A stretch of DNA of 39,528 bases from Chitinispirillia bacterium (GTDB taxonomy: Bacteria; Fibrobacterota; Chitinivibrionia; Chitinivibrionales; Chitinispirillaceae), in contig WQRV01000006.1 of the NCBI GenBank assembly GCA_009786575.1, positions 1 to 39,528 on the forward strand, in the 5' to 3' direction. Made by a program: the position numbers and the translations under genes. Below are positions 25,367 to 32,327 of the stretch, in pieces (the first letter of the stretch is position 1; each line of letters starts with the position of its first letter). The notes below the pieces were generated by a model. It had not been told where the DNA came from, did not search any database, and saw only the letters and a program-made list of their open reading frames with translations.

Positions 25367-25717
25367 TTACACTACGTGCGTCCCTTCCACCCCGCGAGCC
25401 TCCCGGCCCATCGTCCGCTTCCGCAGCCACATCAAGCCCTCCTCGAACTTCGTAATGGCGACCGCATTCTCCCGGCATTTGAAGCTGCTGTCCTGGAAGC
25501 CCTCAAGCCGCCTGATCACCATAGCGATCAGGTCCTCGTTACAGACGCCATTGACGCCGACCTCATTGATCGGCCCCTCTTGGAAGTCAACCTCGCACAG
25601 GACATCGCCGTCCTTTACCCGCTTAACCTTGAAGTGGTGCGGGGCATTGTACGAGTAATTATCCTCGTGTTCTACCTGCGTGTACTTCTGTGTTATTAAT
25701 GCGCTCTTCAATTCCAT
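25367..25717 (-). CDS. Tad1/Acb2-hairpin-like protein, putative cyclic-nucleotide sponge
   Basis: A 116-residue protein. The N-terminal half is beta-rich ([20 protein letters not shown]). It is followed by [20 protein letters not shown] and a helical hairpin [20 protein letters not shown] ending [19 protein letters not shown] recognise this pattern from a common phage family I connect with the Acb2/Tad1 hairpin domain, whose characterised members bind immune second messengers (CBASS cyclic oligonucleotides, Thoeris gcADPR-type signals). The two-part layout fits Tad1 better than the shorter Acb2. The assignment is from memory without a search. It sits between a small TerL-linked gene and the fibre genes and has GGGGG before its ATG. 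Confidence 0.6.
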   Translation of the reverse strand: MELKSALITQKYTQVEHEDNYSYNAPHHFKVKRVKDGDVLCEVDFQEGPINEVGVNGVCNEDLIAMVIRRLEGFQDSSFKCRENAVAITKFEEGLMWLRKRTMGREARGVEGTHVV

Positions 25718-25748
25718 TACATACCCCCAAAAGGTTAAAGTTTAGATA

Positions 25749-25934
25749 CTACGCCCTCTCGCACTTCTCCGGCCCGGGACACCTCGACATCACACAATCC
25801 CCGCGCCGGCAATCAGGCTGGGGGAATATCTTGCCGAAGTTCTCACGGAAGTTATGCATCCCCTCCCGAACATCCCGCCCCCTCCACTCCACACCGTACG
25901 CAGACGGCACATTTACTCCGTTAGGTTTTGACAT
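25749..25934 (-). CDS. Small cysteine-rich protein coupled to TerL
   Basis: A 61-residue protein starting MSKPNGVNVPSAYGVEWRGR. The ORF track shows it as part of a longer 26072 ORF that overlaps TerL. The real start shares its first base with the TerL stop codon (TAATG), so it is translationally coupled. The C-terminus has a CRRGDCVMSRCPGPEKC cluster that could bind a metal or form a small knot. Function is unknown. Small genes between TerL and portal-side genes are common in phages. Confidence 0.65.
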   Translation of the reverse strand: MSKPNGVNVPSAYGVEWRGRDVREGMHNFRENFGKIFPQPDCRRGDCVMSRCPGPEKCERA

Positions 25935-27967
25935 TATGACGCCATCCACCCGCCTGCGGACTTTTCCGGCTGCCGCGCCGCCGCATAATCGGCCCGCTTC
26001 CGCTCGCGAAGTACCACGATCTGCTGACGGAGCTCCGACGCGATCAGGCACAGTGCCTCGCCGTACCCGCACCCGCGCTCAGGACGCTTGCCGCCCTCCT
26101 CATAGCACCACCCCGCGACCGCCACCCCCAGTTCCGCGGCGCCGTGCAGTACGTCAACGTGCACGTCCTGGAACATCTGGCCCATAAACGCTATAGCGCC
26201 CGGCTCGTCGTGCTTCATAGCGCGGGACAGCCGCACCGGCACCTGCAAGGCGCCAAGCTCGTTATTTATAAGCTGGGCAATACCGCGCTGGCCTGGGGTT
26301 CCAAACATATCCTCATTGCCGAGCAGCTTGGTTCCATGCACAACGCGTAGCGCCGAGCGCATGGTCATGTAAGACGCAATCTGTACCGCGTTGATGTCGG
26401 GCCACCGCTTGGCCTCGTACACGCAGAGGTAGCTCTCTATGGGGTCGTACGCAGCAGCCGCGTAAACCGCCGTACCGTCCGGCGCGCAGACCACCGCCCC
26501 AACGTGCAGATTTTTGAACATTACCGCGCGGTTCGTCAGATCAACGCGGGGGCCTGGCTCGCGGATATAGTCCGCAGACCACTCCGGCCATACCCTCTTG
26601 AGAACCGTCAGCATCTTGTGTGCCCCGTCCACGCTGTCTATCTGGTCACGCTTCTTCATGGGGAAGCTCCCGGCCTCGGCAAGGAAAGGCTTGTTCCACT
26701 CCCCTTCCACGATATACACCCGCCCAAACTCCGCGGCGGCGGCAAGGGGCTTCGCGCGCTCAACCTTATCGCCAGACACCGGGTCAGGCTTGCAGGTAAA
26801 CCCCGCCAGCATGCCTATCATGTGATGGGAGTTAAGTTTACCCGCAGACGCCTTCTCCTCCTCCCACGCCACCATAACGGGCCGGCCGTCCCGCTCCGCC
26901 ACCGCCCGCACACGCTTCAACGTCTCCCCGGGCGTAGCGCGGAAGCGCACGATGTCCATGATATAGGTATTCCCGGCATGAGTACCAAGCAAGGCCCCAG
27001 ACGTCCAGTCAGGATCGTTATTGTCCCTGACCTCCGTCGCCGCAAAGTCCCAATACCGGCACATCTTAATCCCCTGTGGCAGCTGCGACGCCTGAATCTT
27101 AATGAACCACGACGGGTCAAACATCCCGCCCGTGTAGCTGATCCGCCAGTTGCCCTTGAGCAGCCGCTCGCGGGTTACGAGGTCTTGGGCGTACAGGTTG
27201 CGCTTATAATTAGGGTCCCGGGCAAGCAGGGCCGGGTTGTCGTCTACGGAGGCCGATATGAACGTGAAACTAAACGGCTTTACTCCGTCTGGGCCACGCC
27301 ACTTCCTGTCCACCCAAACTACCTTATTATCCTCTATGGTGAAGAACTTTATGACACCCGAATGCTTGGGGATGGGATAGCCGCCCTCGTCTATGTACCA
27401 CTCAATGAACTCCACCACCCAGCTGTCGGCGTCCGGGTTGCACGTGGCAACCATCCGGCAGCGGCGGTCAAACCCCGGCGGTGGGCGCAGTCTGGATATC
27501 ATGTACAGAAACTGGCTGCGCTCGAACGTCGGCAGCTCGTCGAACCCTATGAAAGAATACTGCGCCCCCTGGTGCCTGAAGCGGTCGTTCTCGTGCTGCA
27601 TGTGCGAGAACTCAACCCGCGCCCCGGACGGGAACACGTACTTGCTCTCGTTTTTCCCCACGCCCCCCATAGCAGGGTAAATCTCACCGGCGGTGTCCCA
27701 GAGGCCGCCGCCCGCGACAATCTCAGGGTGCGTCCGGCGAAATATTATGGCTCGGTGCTTAGGGTGGTCATAGTACCGGCCCCCAAGCAGCACCGTGGCA
27801 AAAGACTTGCCGCCGCCGGCCTGGCCGCCGTAAATAATTATATCCGCCTTGGAACTGCAAAAATCCCACTGCGGGCCCTCCTGCGGGCTAATCCTCGGGC
27901 GGGCGTCAGTCTGGGTCGCCGTAGCCATAAGCACCGCCAATATGATTAATACCCATATACGCGCCAT
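25934..27967 (-). CDS. terL: Terminase large subunit (TerL) with C-terminal extension
   Basis: A 677-residue protein. The ATPase has Walker A GGQAGGGKS at 47-55, Walker B FIGFDELP at ~139-146 and coupling motif VATCNPD. The RNase H-like nuclease begins near CRYWDFAATEVRDNNDPDW. TerL pumps DNA into the prohead and cuts it. Two oddities are visible. The N-terminal 13 residues (MARIWVLIILAVL) are hydrophobic, and a better start may be the internal ATG at 27928 (MATATQTDARPRISPQEGPQ). There is also an extra ~170-residue domain after the nuclease (AVVCAPDGTAVYAAAAYDP onward) that looks like a second RNase H-type sheet. It follows TerS immediately (TGAATG). Confidence 0.92.
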   Translation of the reverse strand: MARIWVLIILAVLMATATQTDARPRISPQEGPQWDFCSSKADIIIYGGQAGGGKSFATVLLGGRYYDHPKHRAIIFRRTHPEIVAGGGLWDTAGEIYPAMGGVGKNESKYVFPSGARVEFSHMQHENDRFRHQGAQYSFIGFDELPTFERSQFLYMISRLRPPPGFDRRCRMVATCNPDADSWVVEFIEWYIDEGGYPIPKHSGVIKFFTIEDNKVVWVDRKWRGPDGVKPFSFTFISASVDDNPALLARDPNYKRNLYAQDLVTRERLLKGNWRISYTGGMFDPSWFIKIQASQLPQGIKMCRYWDFAATEVRDNNDPDWTSGALLGTHAGNTYIMDIVRFRATPGETLKRVRAVAERDGRPVMVAWEEEKASAGKLNSHHMIGMLAGFTCKPDPVSGDKVERAKPLAAAAEFGRVYIVEGEWNKPFLAEAGSFPMKKRDQIDSVDGAHKMLTVLKRVWPEWSADYIREPGPRVDLTNRAVMFKNLHVGAVVCAPDGTAVYAAAAYDPIESYLCVYEAKRWPDINAVQIASYMTMRSALRVVHGTKLLGNEDMFGTPGQRGIAQLINNELGALQVPVRLSRAMKHDEPGAIAFMGQMFQDVHVDVLHGAAELGVAVAGWCYEEGGKRPERGCGYGEALCLIASELRQQIVVLRERKRADYAAARQPEKSAGGWMAS

Positions 27968-28543
27968 TCAATTGTCCCCCTCGTCCACGTCCACGGGATT
28001 ATATGAATCGTTATCCGGCAGGATAATTAACGGTGGCAGCGGCTGCCCCCCGCTCGTATGGTCAACACTAACGGACTCCTTAAATAGCCCGTACCGCTTC
28101 CCAAGCAGCTCCTGCGCCTTGGTCATCTCAACCTGATCCGGCAGTTTCTTGACAGTCTTTTCCTCAGATCGCCCTTCGCCCTGCCCAAGAACGACAACCA
28201 CCTCCGACTCGCTGAGCCCGCGGGCGGTGGACGTCAGCATCTCCAGCACCTCGTTCGCGTCGGCAATACGCTCAGACCGGAGCGCGGCCAGGACCTCTTG
28301 TATATACGCGGAGACTTTGGGATTTTTAAGAAGCTTCGAGGCAGACGCGGCCGCGCCATAGTACGACACCGCCCCCGGGTGCGAAGCCTGATACGCGCGG
28401 GTAGCATTAAGGTCCTTGAGGTACTCCTCACAGAACGCCTTATGCTTCTCGCACATCGCATCATCCGCAGACCTCACCGGGGGCTTCCTTGGTGTCGGGG
28501 TTGCAGACGTCTTTTTCGCAGGTTTTTGAGCCTTGGCCGCCAT
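27968..28543 (-). CDS. terS: Terminase small subunit (TerS)
   Basis: A 191-residue protein. A Lys/Pro-rich disordered N-terminus is followed by the Terminase_2-like DNA-binding helices: EKHKAFCEEYLKDLNATRAY, SYYGAAASASKLLKNPKVSA and YIQEVLAALRSERIADANEV. A mid segment (DQVEMTKAQELLGKRYGLFK) probably drives oligomerisation, and the tail is acidic. TerS recognises the packaging site and recruits TerL, whose gene starts on the next base. The upstream 200-bp gap contains repeats that could be its binding site. Confidence 0.88.
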   Translation of the reverse strand: MAAKAQKPAKKTSATPTPRKPPVRSADDAMCEKHKAFCEEYLKDLNATRAYQASHPGAVSYYGAAASASKLLKNPKVSAYIQEVLAALRSERIADANEVLEMLTSTARGLSESEVVVVLGQGEGRSEEKTVKKLPDQVEMTKAQELLGKRYGLFKESVSVDHTSGGQPLPPLIILPDNDSYNPVDVDEGDN

Positions 28544-28746
28544 ACGCGCCTCCTACCCATAATAAACCATAACGCCGCAAAAAAGTCAAACGGTAAATTT
28601 TAAGGGGGTAGGTTGTCAAGCAAAATTTGCAAAGTGGGTACAATCGGGGATAATTGGGGATAATTTGAAAGGTAGGGGGTAAGGGTACACCATCCGTACA
28701 GTTTGTCAAGTGGGGGGGGGGATTTGGAGCCACGCAGGGTAAATAG
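28544..28746 (-). promoter_or_regulatory. Repeat-rich gap upstream of terS, candidate late promoter / pac region
   Basis: A gene-free 203 bp. Direct repeats are visible: TTGTCAAG at 28613 and 28703, GGGTACA at 28636 and 28683, tandem GGGGATAATT at 28646-28665, and a G10 run at 28712-28721. On the minus strand TTGTCAAG reads CTTGACAA, a consensus -35; the upstream copy has TACCCT 16 bases on as a poor -10. GCAAAATTTGC (28620-28630) is near-palindromic and recurs upstream of leader copy B. It could be the late promoter, TerS binding (pac) site, or both. Confidence 0.45.
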
Positions 28747-29256
28747 TTACTTAAAACACATCTGCCCTATCTCATATATTATGTTCGCAAATCGAGCGGT
28801 TGATTTAGGATACTGCTTATAACGATCACTATTTTTCATCATATGCGTCAGGGCCAACAGAAACATACCCTTGTTCGGCTCAAATATGGCTTCGTTTAGG
28901 GGCCTCTTCAGTTGTTCTTGTAATACCATGCACATTATGTCGAAACAGTAATGCTCATTAATCTTCTGTGCATTTTGTGACAACCTTTGGTCTGATTTGG
29001 ATACATAAAAATCGAACAAGGGATTTTCTAAATGCAGTTGAATATAAAGTGCGAGCTTCACATACCCAGCATATGCTTGGTGAACGCGCGAAGCCTCCCA
29101 TGCCCATTTCATCCTGGAAGGGAAACTCTGGGTCACCCGCCCTATCGCCTCTTTCTTGATAAAGACAAGGTCTTTGCCTGCTTCTTCAACATATATGGGC
29201 GCAACATTCTCGGTAAGATACTTGGGCCAAAGTTGTAAATCAAAGCTGAACGGCAT
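28747..29256 (-). CDS. Unknown accessory protein
   Basis: A 169-residue protein starting MPFSFDLQLWPKYLTENVAP, mostly helical, with no TM segment or recognised motif. Its codon use is more AT-rich than the structural genes. Its start lies one base after the stop of the 105-residue gene, so the pair is co-translated from leader copy A. A paired small-gene layout would fit a toxin-antitoxin or regulator pair, but no family supports that. Function not recognised. Confidence 0.65.
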   Translation of the reverse strand: MPFSFDLQLWPKYLTENVAPIYVEEAGKDLVFIKKEAIGRVTQSFPSRMKWAWEASRVHQAYAGYVKLALYIQLHLENPLFDFYVSKSDQRLSQNAQKINEHYCFDIMCMVLQEQLKRPLNEAIFEPNKGMFLLALTHMMKNSDRYKQYPKSTARFANIIYEIGQMCFK

Positions 29257-29257
29257 T

Positions 29258-29575
29258 TTAACGCCAGGCAGTTCCTTTCTCTTTTATCTCCCTAAGCCTC
29301 GCATTGACCACAGCTGCAACGCTCGCCTCCGTGGATGGTTCACAAATAGCTTCGATTGGTGGGGCTGGCCAAATATCAAGTCGCTCGTCGGTCAGCAATG
29401 CGCCAGGATTCTTCCGGAGAACCTCCAACGGATCAGGGCGGCCGGCATTTTTCTCGACTGGCCGTTTCTCCGACATTTTCAGCAGGGCGCTATTGCGACC
29501 GGCCTGTTTTTCTGAAACACATAACACTGGCGGCATATTGCACCCCTTGTTTTTTGGACCCCGCTCGTACTGCAA
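29258..29575 (-). CDS. Unknown accessory protein with TTG start in duplicated leader
   Basis: A 105-residue protein. The 29575 start is TTG, preceded by GGGAG about eight bases upstream, and its first codons (QYERGP) lie in a 20-bp block repeated at 30657-30676. An internal ATG (MPPVLCVSEKQAGRNSALLK) is a second possible start. The centre reads RPDPLEVLRKNPGALLTDER and the C-terminus is helical (ASVAAVVNARLREIKEKGTA), compatible with a small DNA- or partner-binding protein. No family was recognised. Its partner gene follows one base later. Confidence 0.6.
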   Translation of the reverse strand: MQYERGPKNKGCNMPPVLCVSEKQAGRNSALLKMSEKRPVEKNAGRPDPLEVLRKNPGALLTDERLDIWPAPPIEAICEPSTEASVAAVVNARLREIKEKGTAWR

Positions 29576-29754
29576 TAACTCACTCCCTGCCTATAATATA
29601 ACATCAAACCAGTTAAAAATCAAGGGCGGCGGGGCAAAAAGACCCGCCAATGCCCCCAAATCACCCAAAAAACGCAGTTCAAGGTCCAATACAAGCCACC
29701 AAGACCGCCCACCGCGGCGATGGCAAGGGGGGGGAGCCATTCCATATAATATAG
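29556..29754 (-). repeat. Leader region copy A (promoter plus 5' leader)
   Basis: Homologous to 30657-30862. Shared blocks, in minus-strand order, are the AT-rich box CTATATTATAT.GAAT, TGGGCGGTCTTGGTGGC, a T-rich centre, and TTGCAGTACGAGCGGGGTCC, which ends in the start region of the 105-residue gene. Two copies in the same orientation upstream of two different gene pairs suggest a shared promoter/leader. The TATATT/TATTAT box is a likely -10; no clear -35 was seen. Confidence 0.65.
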
Positions 29755-29774
29755 ACGAATGCCACCCACCCGGA

Positions 29775-30338
29775 TCAACCAGCCACTCCGCCTCGAACCG
29801 CCTCTATGGTGAGTTTTTCCATCAAAAACAACTCATTGGACAGCGACAGGGCGGTAAGCCCAACATCCCTGTCGCCGGCACGGTACGCCTTGCGCAGCTT
29901 AACAGCCCAAATTTTCTCATACAACCCCTCGTCACGCAACGGGCTCGGCATGGCAAGACCACCGTACTTCTCAAGGTATGCAGCCATTTCACCGCCACCG
30001 GCACGCATAAACGTACCCATAACAGATAACCCCGCGTGTATGGCTATCCTCTCACGGTACGGCTCGTACTGGGCATCTTCATGTAAAATTATCAGCCGCT
30101 TCTCAAAGGCAACCATAATGGCCGCAGCACACTTATGGCGGTCAATAACCACCTTGGCATCCTTCATGTGCTCCATTTTTATAGCGCTGTTGATCTCCAT
30201 ATAACCCCGGATTATCGCCGGCCTTGAGCGCCGAACTATCCTGCACAGGGCTTTAGCGTGGGACATATTGGGGATGCTGTACAGAATTGACTCCATAACA
30301 CCCTCAAACAGCAAATCATAATACCCTTTTTTGGCCAT
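29775..30338 (-). CDS. Unknown accessory protein
   Basis: A 187-residue, mainly helical protein starting MAKKGYYDLLFEGVMESILY. A segment VVIDRHKCAAAIMVAFEKRL is striking but I cannot attach it to a known family. The last ~40 residues (AVKLRKAYRAGDRDVGLTAL) are also helical. It follows the acidic 70-residue gene by four bases, and both would be transcribed from leader copy B. It has no signal peptide or membrane segment. Function unknown. Confidence 0.6.
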   Translation of the reverse strand: MAKKGYYDLLFEGVMESILYSIPNMSHAKALCRIVRRSRPAIIRGYMEINSAIKMEHMKDAKVVIDRHKCAAAIMVAFEKRLIILHEDAQYEPYRERIAIHAGLSVMGTFMRAGGGEMAAYLEKYGGLAMPSPLRDEGLYEKIWAVKLRKAYRAGDRDVGLTALSLSNELFLMEKLTIEAVRGGVAG

Positions 30339-30342
30339 TACG

Positions 30343-30555
30343 CTACCATTCGTTGGTCAGGATGCTCTTGTTGCACATAAAAAAACGGCCGCCGTTGAGC
30401 TCAACCGCCTCCTCAAGAGTCATGTCCCCGTTGTCGTATTTGGCAGAATCAAGAGGAGACTCTATAAACGGCGGAACCATGTCATCGGGGTAGTAGTCTA
30501 CCGGCTCACTAAGAATGTCGGCCAAGGCTTCCGCCACTTCGCGGCTGTCGTTCAT
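30343..30555 (-). CDS. Small acidic protein
   Basis: A 70-residue protein starting MNDSREVAEALADILSEPVD, with a strongly acidic composition and EAVELNGGRFFMCNKSILTN near its end. Small acidic early/lysogenic proteins often bind host or regulatory proteins, but nothing specific is recognised. It lies downstream of the leader-peptide/terminator arrangement at 30620-30676 and four bases before the 187-residue gene, so its expression may be controlled by attenuation. Confidence 0.6.
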   Translation of the reverse strand: MNDSREVAEALADILSEPVDYYPDDMVPPFIESPLDSAKYDNGDMTLEEAVELNGGRFFMCNKSILTNEW

Positions 30556-30619
30556 TAAAACCCCCTAAAATTATTTAAGGTATCTGTTTTTATAAATACG
30601 TTATACTTAATCACGTTAT

Positions 30620-30676
30620 TTAACCACAAAAAAACAACCGTATACTGCGGATAGTTGGACCCCGCTCGTACTGCAA
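30620..30676 (-). CDS. 18-codon leader peptide candidate
   Basis: A TTG start at 30676 is preceded by AAAGGGG about eight bases upstream and encodes a short peptide (first residues MQYERGPTIRS). Its first 20 bases are identical to the start of the 105-residue gene in leader copy A. The ORF runs into the hairpin and T-run at 30628-30657 and stops at TAA. It may be a regulatory leader peptide or a remnant of a gene copy truncated by a stop. Confidence 0.4.
   Translation of the reverse strand: MQYERGPTIRSIRLFFCG
30628..30657 (-). terminator. Intrinsic terminator/attenuator candidate inside the leader ORF
   Basis: On the minus strand CAACTATCCGCAGTATACGGTTG forms a bulged stem (CAAC/GTTG and CCG/CGG) followed by GTTTTTTTG-like T7. 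It lies between leader copy B and the start of the 70-residue gene, within the 18-codon ORF, so translation of that ORF would affect hairpin formation. The stem is short, so termination strength is uncertain. Confidence 0.4.
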
Positions 30677-30862
30677 AGGGATAACCCCTTTCTACTAAAT
30701 ATGTTATAGCGACAGGCAAAAATCAAACAAAAAAACGAAAATATCCCGCAAAAACCGTCAAGAGGCCCCAAAATCACTGGTTTTAGCCCAAAACAGGCCA
30801 CCAAGACCGCCCAGCCCACCTGCCCCGCCGACGAGGGGGAAGGCCTATTCTATATAATATAG
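30657..30862 (-). repeat. Leader region copy B (promoter plus 5' leader)
   Basis: This is the second copy of the ~200-bp region at 29556-29754, same orientation, diverged in the middle but sharing CTATATTATAT.GAAT, TGGGCGGTCTTGGTGGC and the exact 20-mer TTGCAGTACGAGCGGGGTCC. It makes up most of the 485-bp gene-free stretch 30556-31040. GGCAAATTTTGCC (30884-30896), just upstream of its AT-rich box on the minus strand, is a near-palindrome whose core recurs upstream of terS. Confidence 0.65.
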
Positions 30863-30940
30863 CCCGTTACCCCGACCCTGCCCGGCAAATTTTGCCTACC
30901 TCCACGAGTTGGGATATCCGCCGACACCTAACCCAACCCC

Positions 30941-31051
30941 CACCGGACCCTCCCAGCCCCCAACCGTCTCACCTACCGAACCACCGGACCCTCCCAACCC
31001 CCAACCGTCTCCCCCAGCAACCCACCGGACCTCCGAGCCCTCAGCCGTCTC
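30941..31051. repeat. Three 41-bp tandem repeats at the 3' end of the Mrr-like gene
   Basis: The unit CACCGGACCCTCCCA...CAACCGTCTC occurs at 30941, 30982 and 31023 with a 41-base period. The first two copies differ by one base and the third is more diverged. The last copy overlaps the final codons and stop of the Mrr-like gene, suggesting the array grew from the gene's end. The minus strand is G-rich with GGG/GGGG tracts and might form G-quadruplex-like structure. Confidence 0.7.
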
Positions 31052-32279
31052 CCACACCGTGCCAACGGTAGGCGCGGCGGAAGCCGGCATCCTCGGCCTC
31101 GGCGACTGTGAAGGCGTACCGCTCGCCCTTATCCCTCTCAATTTTAACAGTATCGTACTGCTGGTCCATCGGAAGGTGGTATATTCGCTTCGCCTCTCCA
31201 TATTCGTTTCGTCCGATATTACACTTTATCAGGGGGTACTCGCCTATCTCTACCCCTTCCCTTATCTTGATGCCAAGCCTATCAGCAAATAACCTCGCCG
31301 TATCCGACAGCGAGGCGGAAGTTACAAATACAGCCCGCACGTCTCCCCCCCTACCCTCCGTAATCTTATACATGGCCGTAGTGCCGTACAGCTGAGCGAT
31401 GTGTTTTTCGTGTACAGTTTTGTTCCTTGACCAATATTTGCACTGCACTATGTCGGTGCGGCCACGCCTCTTCGCGATTATGTCTCTCCCCATGTCCTGA
31501 AGCCGCTTTTCAATACCGAAGTATTCAACAGTGTAGCCGTCTTCCTCGTACATATATCCAATGTAGCGCTCAAAGTCCCGCCCGATCTCCCACTTTTTCT
31601 TATCTCTCTTCCTATAATACTCTAGTGCCCTCTCGTTCTTTTTTCGGTCGGAAAGGATTTGGTACTCCTCTTGCGTCAGAAACCAGTCCGGGCTGTCCGC
31701 GTCCTCCACCTCATCGCTATAATCATAGTCGTCCTCAATATCGTCATCCATTAACGTCTTTATATACTCTATCTCATAGAGAAGTTCACGGTTCGCCGTT
31801 TCGAGCGCTCGCTTCTCTTTTCTTAAAATATCCAGTTTTGCGCATGCATCCCAAGACCGAGCCCGGCTGACTAATTCGTCATCGGGGCGGAGTAAATCCC
31901 TATGGTATAATCTAATGTCTGCAATGATGGGGGCTATCCACTTATATGTCGCCTCCTTGTCGCCCAGCTTACTGTCTAAAGTTTTAAAGAGTTTGTCCCT
32001 AATGGCTTCGTGTTCGCTTATCCAGTCTTCCTTTTCTTTCTTTAGCTTTTCTCTGGCCGCTTTTGCCAACTGCTGCATATCCAGCACGCTCTTTTCTGCG
32101 TTCGCAATTTGTGCCGCCGCCCTATTTTTAGCTGAAGAAACTGGCCACACTACACCACTCATCAAAATAAACGTAACCGTGGCACCAACAATCACCCAGC
32201 CACCATCATTGGCCGCCCAGATAAAAATCAAAAGGGCGATGCCGCCAAGCCATAAAACTGTCCATGCAAAGGTCTTCAT
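31041..32279 (-). CDS. Membrane-anchored Mrr-type restriction endonuclease-like protein
   Basis: A 412-residue protein. It has two N-terminal membrane segments (~7-24 and ~28-46), then a long coiled coil (~50-175), an acidic linker (DDDIEDDYDYSDEVEDADSP), and a C-terminal Mrr-like PD-(D/E)xK nuclease at ~230-330. The nuclease contains GRDFERYIGYMYEEDGYTVE, DMGRDIIAKRRGRTDIVQCK (catalytic D and QxK) and an IAQLYGTTAMYKI helix. Mrr-family enzymes cut DNA, often modified DNA. Anchoring to the membrane suggests attack on incoming DNA. It lies next to a helicase and the repressor on the lysogenic side, so a superinfection-defence role is inferred. Repeats overlap its 3' end. Confidence 0.8.
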   Translation of the reverse strand: MKTFAWTVLWLGGIALLIFIWAANDGGWVIVGATVTFILMSGVVWPVSSAKNRAAAQIANAEKSVLDMQQLAKAAREKLKKEKEDWISEHEAIRDKLFKTLDSKLGDKEATYKWIAPIIADIRLYHRDLLRPDDELVSRARSWDACAKLDILRKEKRALETANRELLYEIEYIKTLMDDDIEDDYDYSDEVEDADSPDWFLTQEEYQILSDRKKNERALEYYRKRDKKKWEIGRDFERYIGYMYEEDGYTVEYFGIEKRLQDMGRDIIAKRRGRTDIVQCKYWSRNKTVHEKHIAQLYGTTAMYKITEGRGGDVRAVFVTSASLSDTARLFADRLGIKIREGVEIGEYPLIKCNIGRNEYGEAKRIYHLPMDQQYDTVKIERDKGERYAFTVAEAEDAGFRRAYRWHGVGDG

Positions 32280-32327
32280 TAGTTCTCCATGTATCTATAT
32301 TAAACTCACGGCAGACAGAGCGGAAGC

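Noticed and set aside
26504-27949. 481-aa plus-strand ORF
   Set aside because: Antisense shadow of TerL; no motif, and Arg/His/Pro-rich.
28461-28733. 90-aa ORF between the accessory block and TerS
   Set aside because: No ribosome-binding site, overlaps the TerS start and reads low-complexity DNA.
30616-30819. 67-aa hydrophobic minus-strand ORF
   Set aside because: It lies over leader copy B in another frame and is not preserved in copy A; the composition is from T-rich leader DNA.
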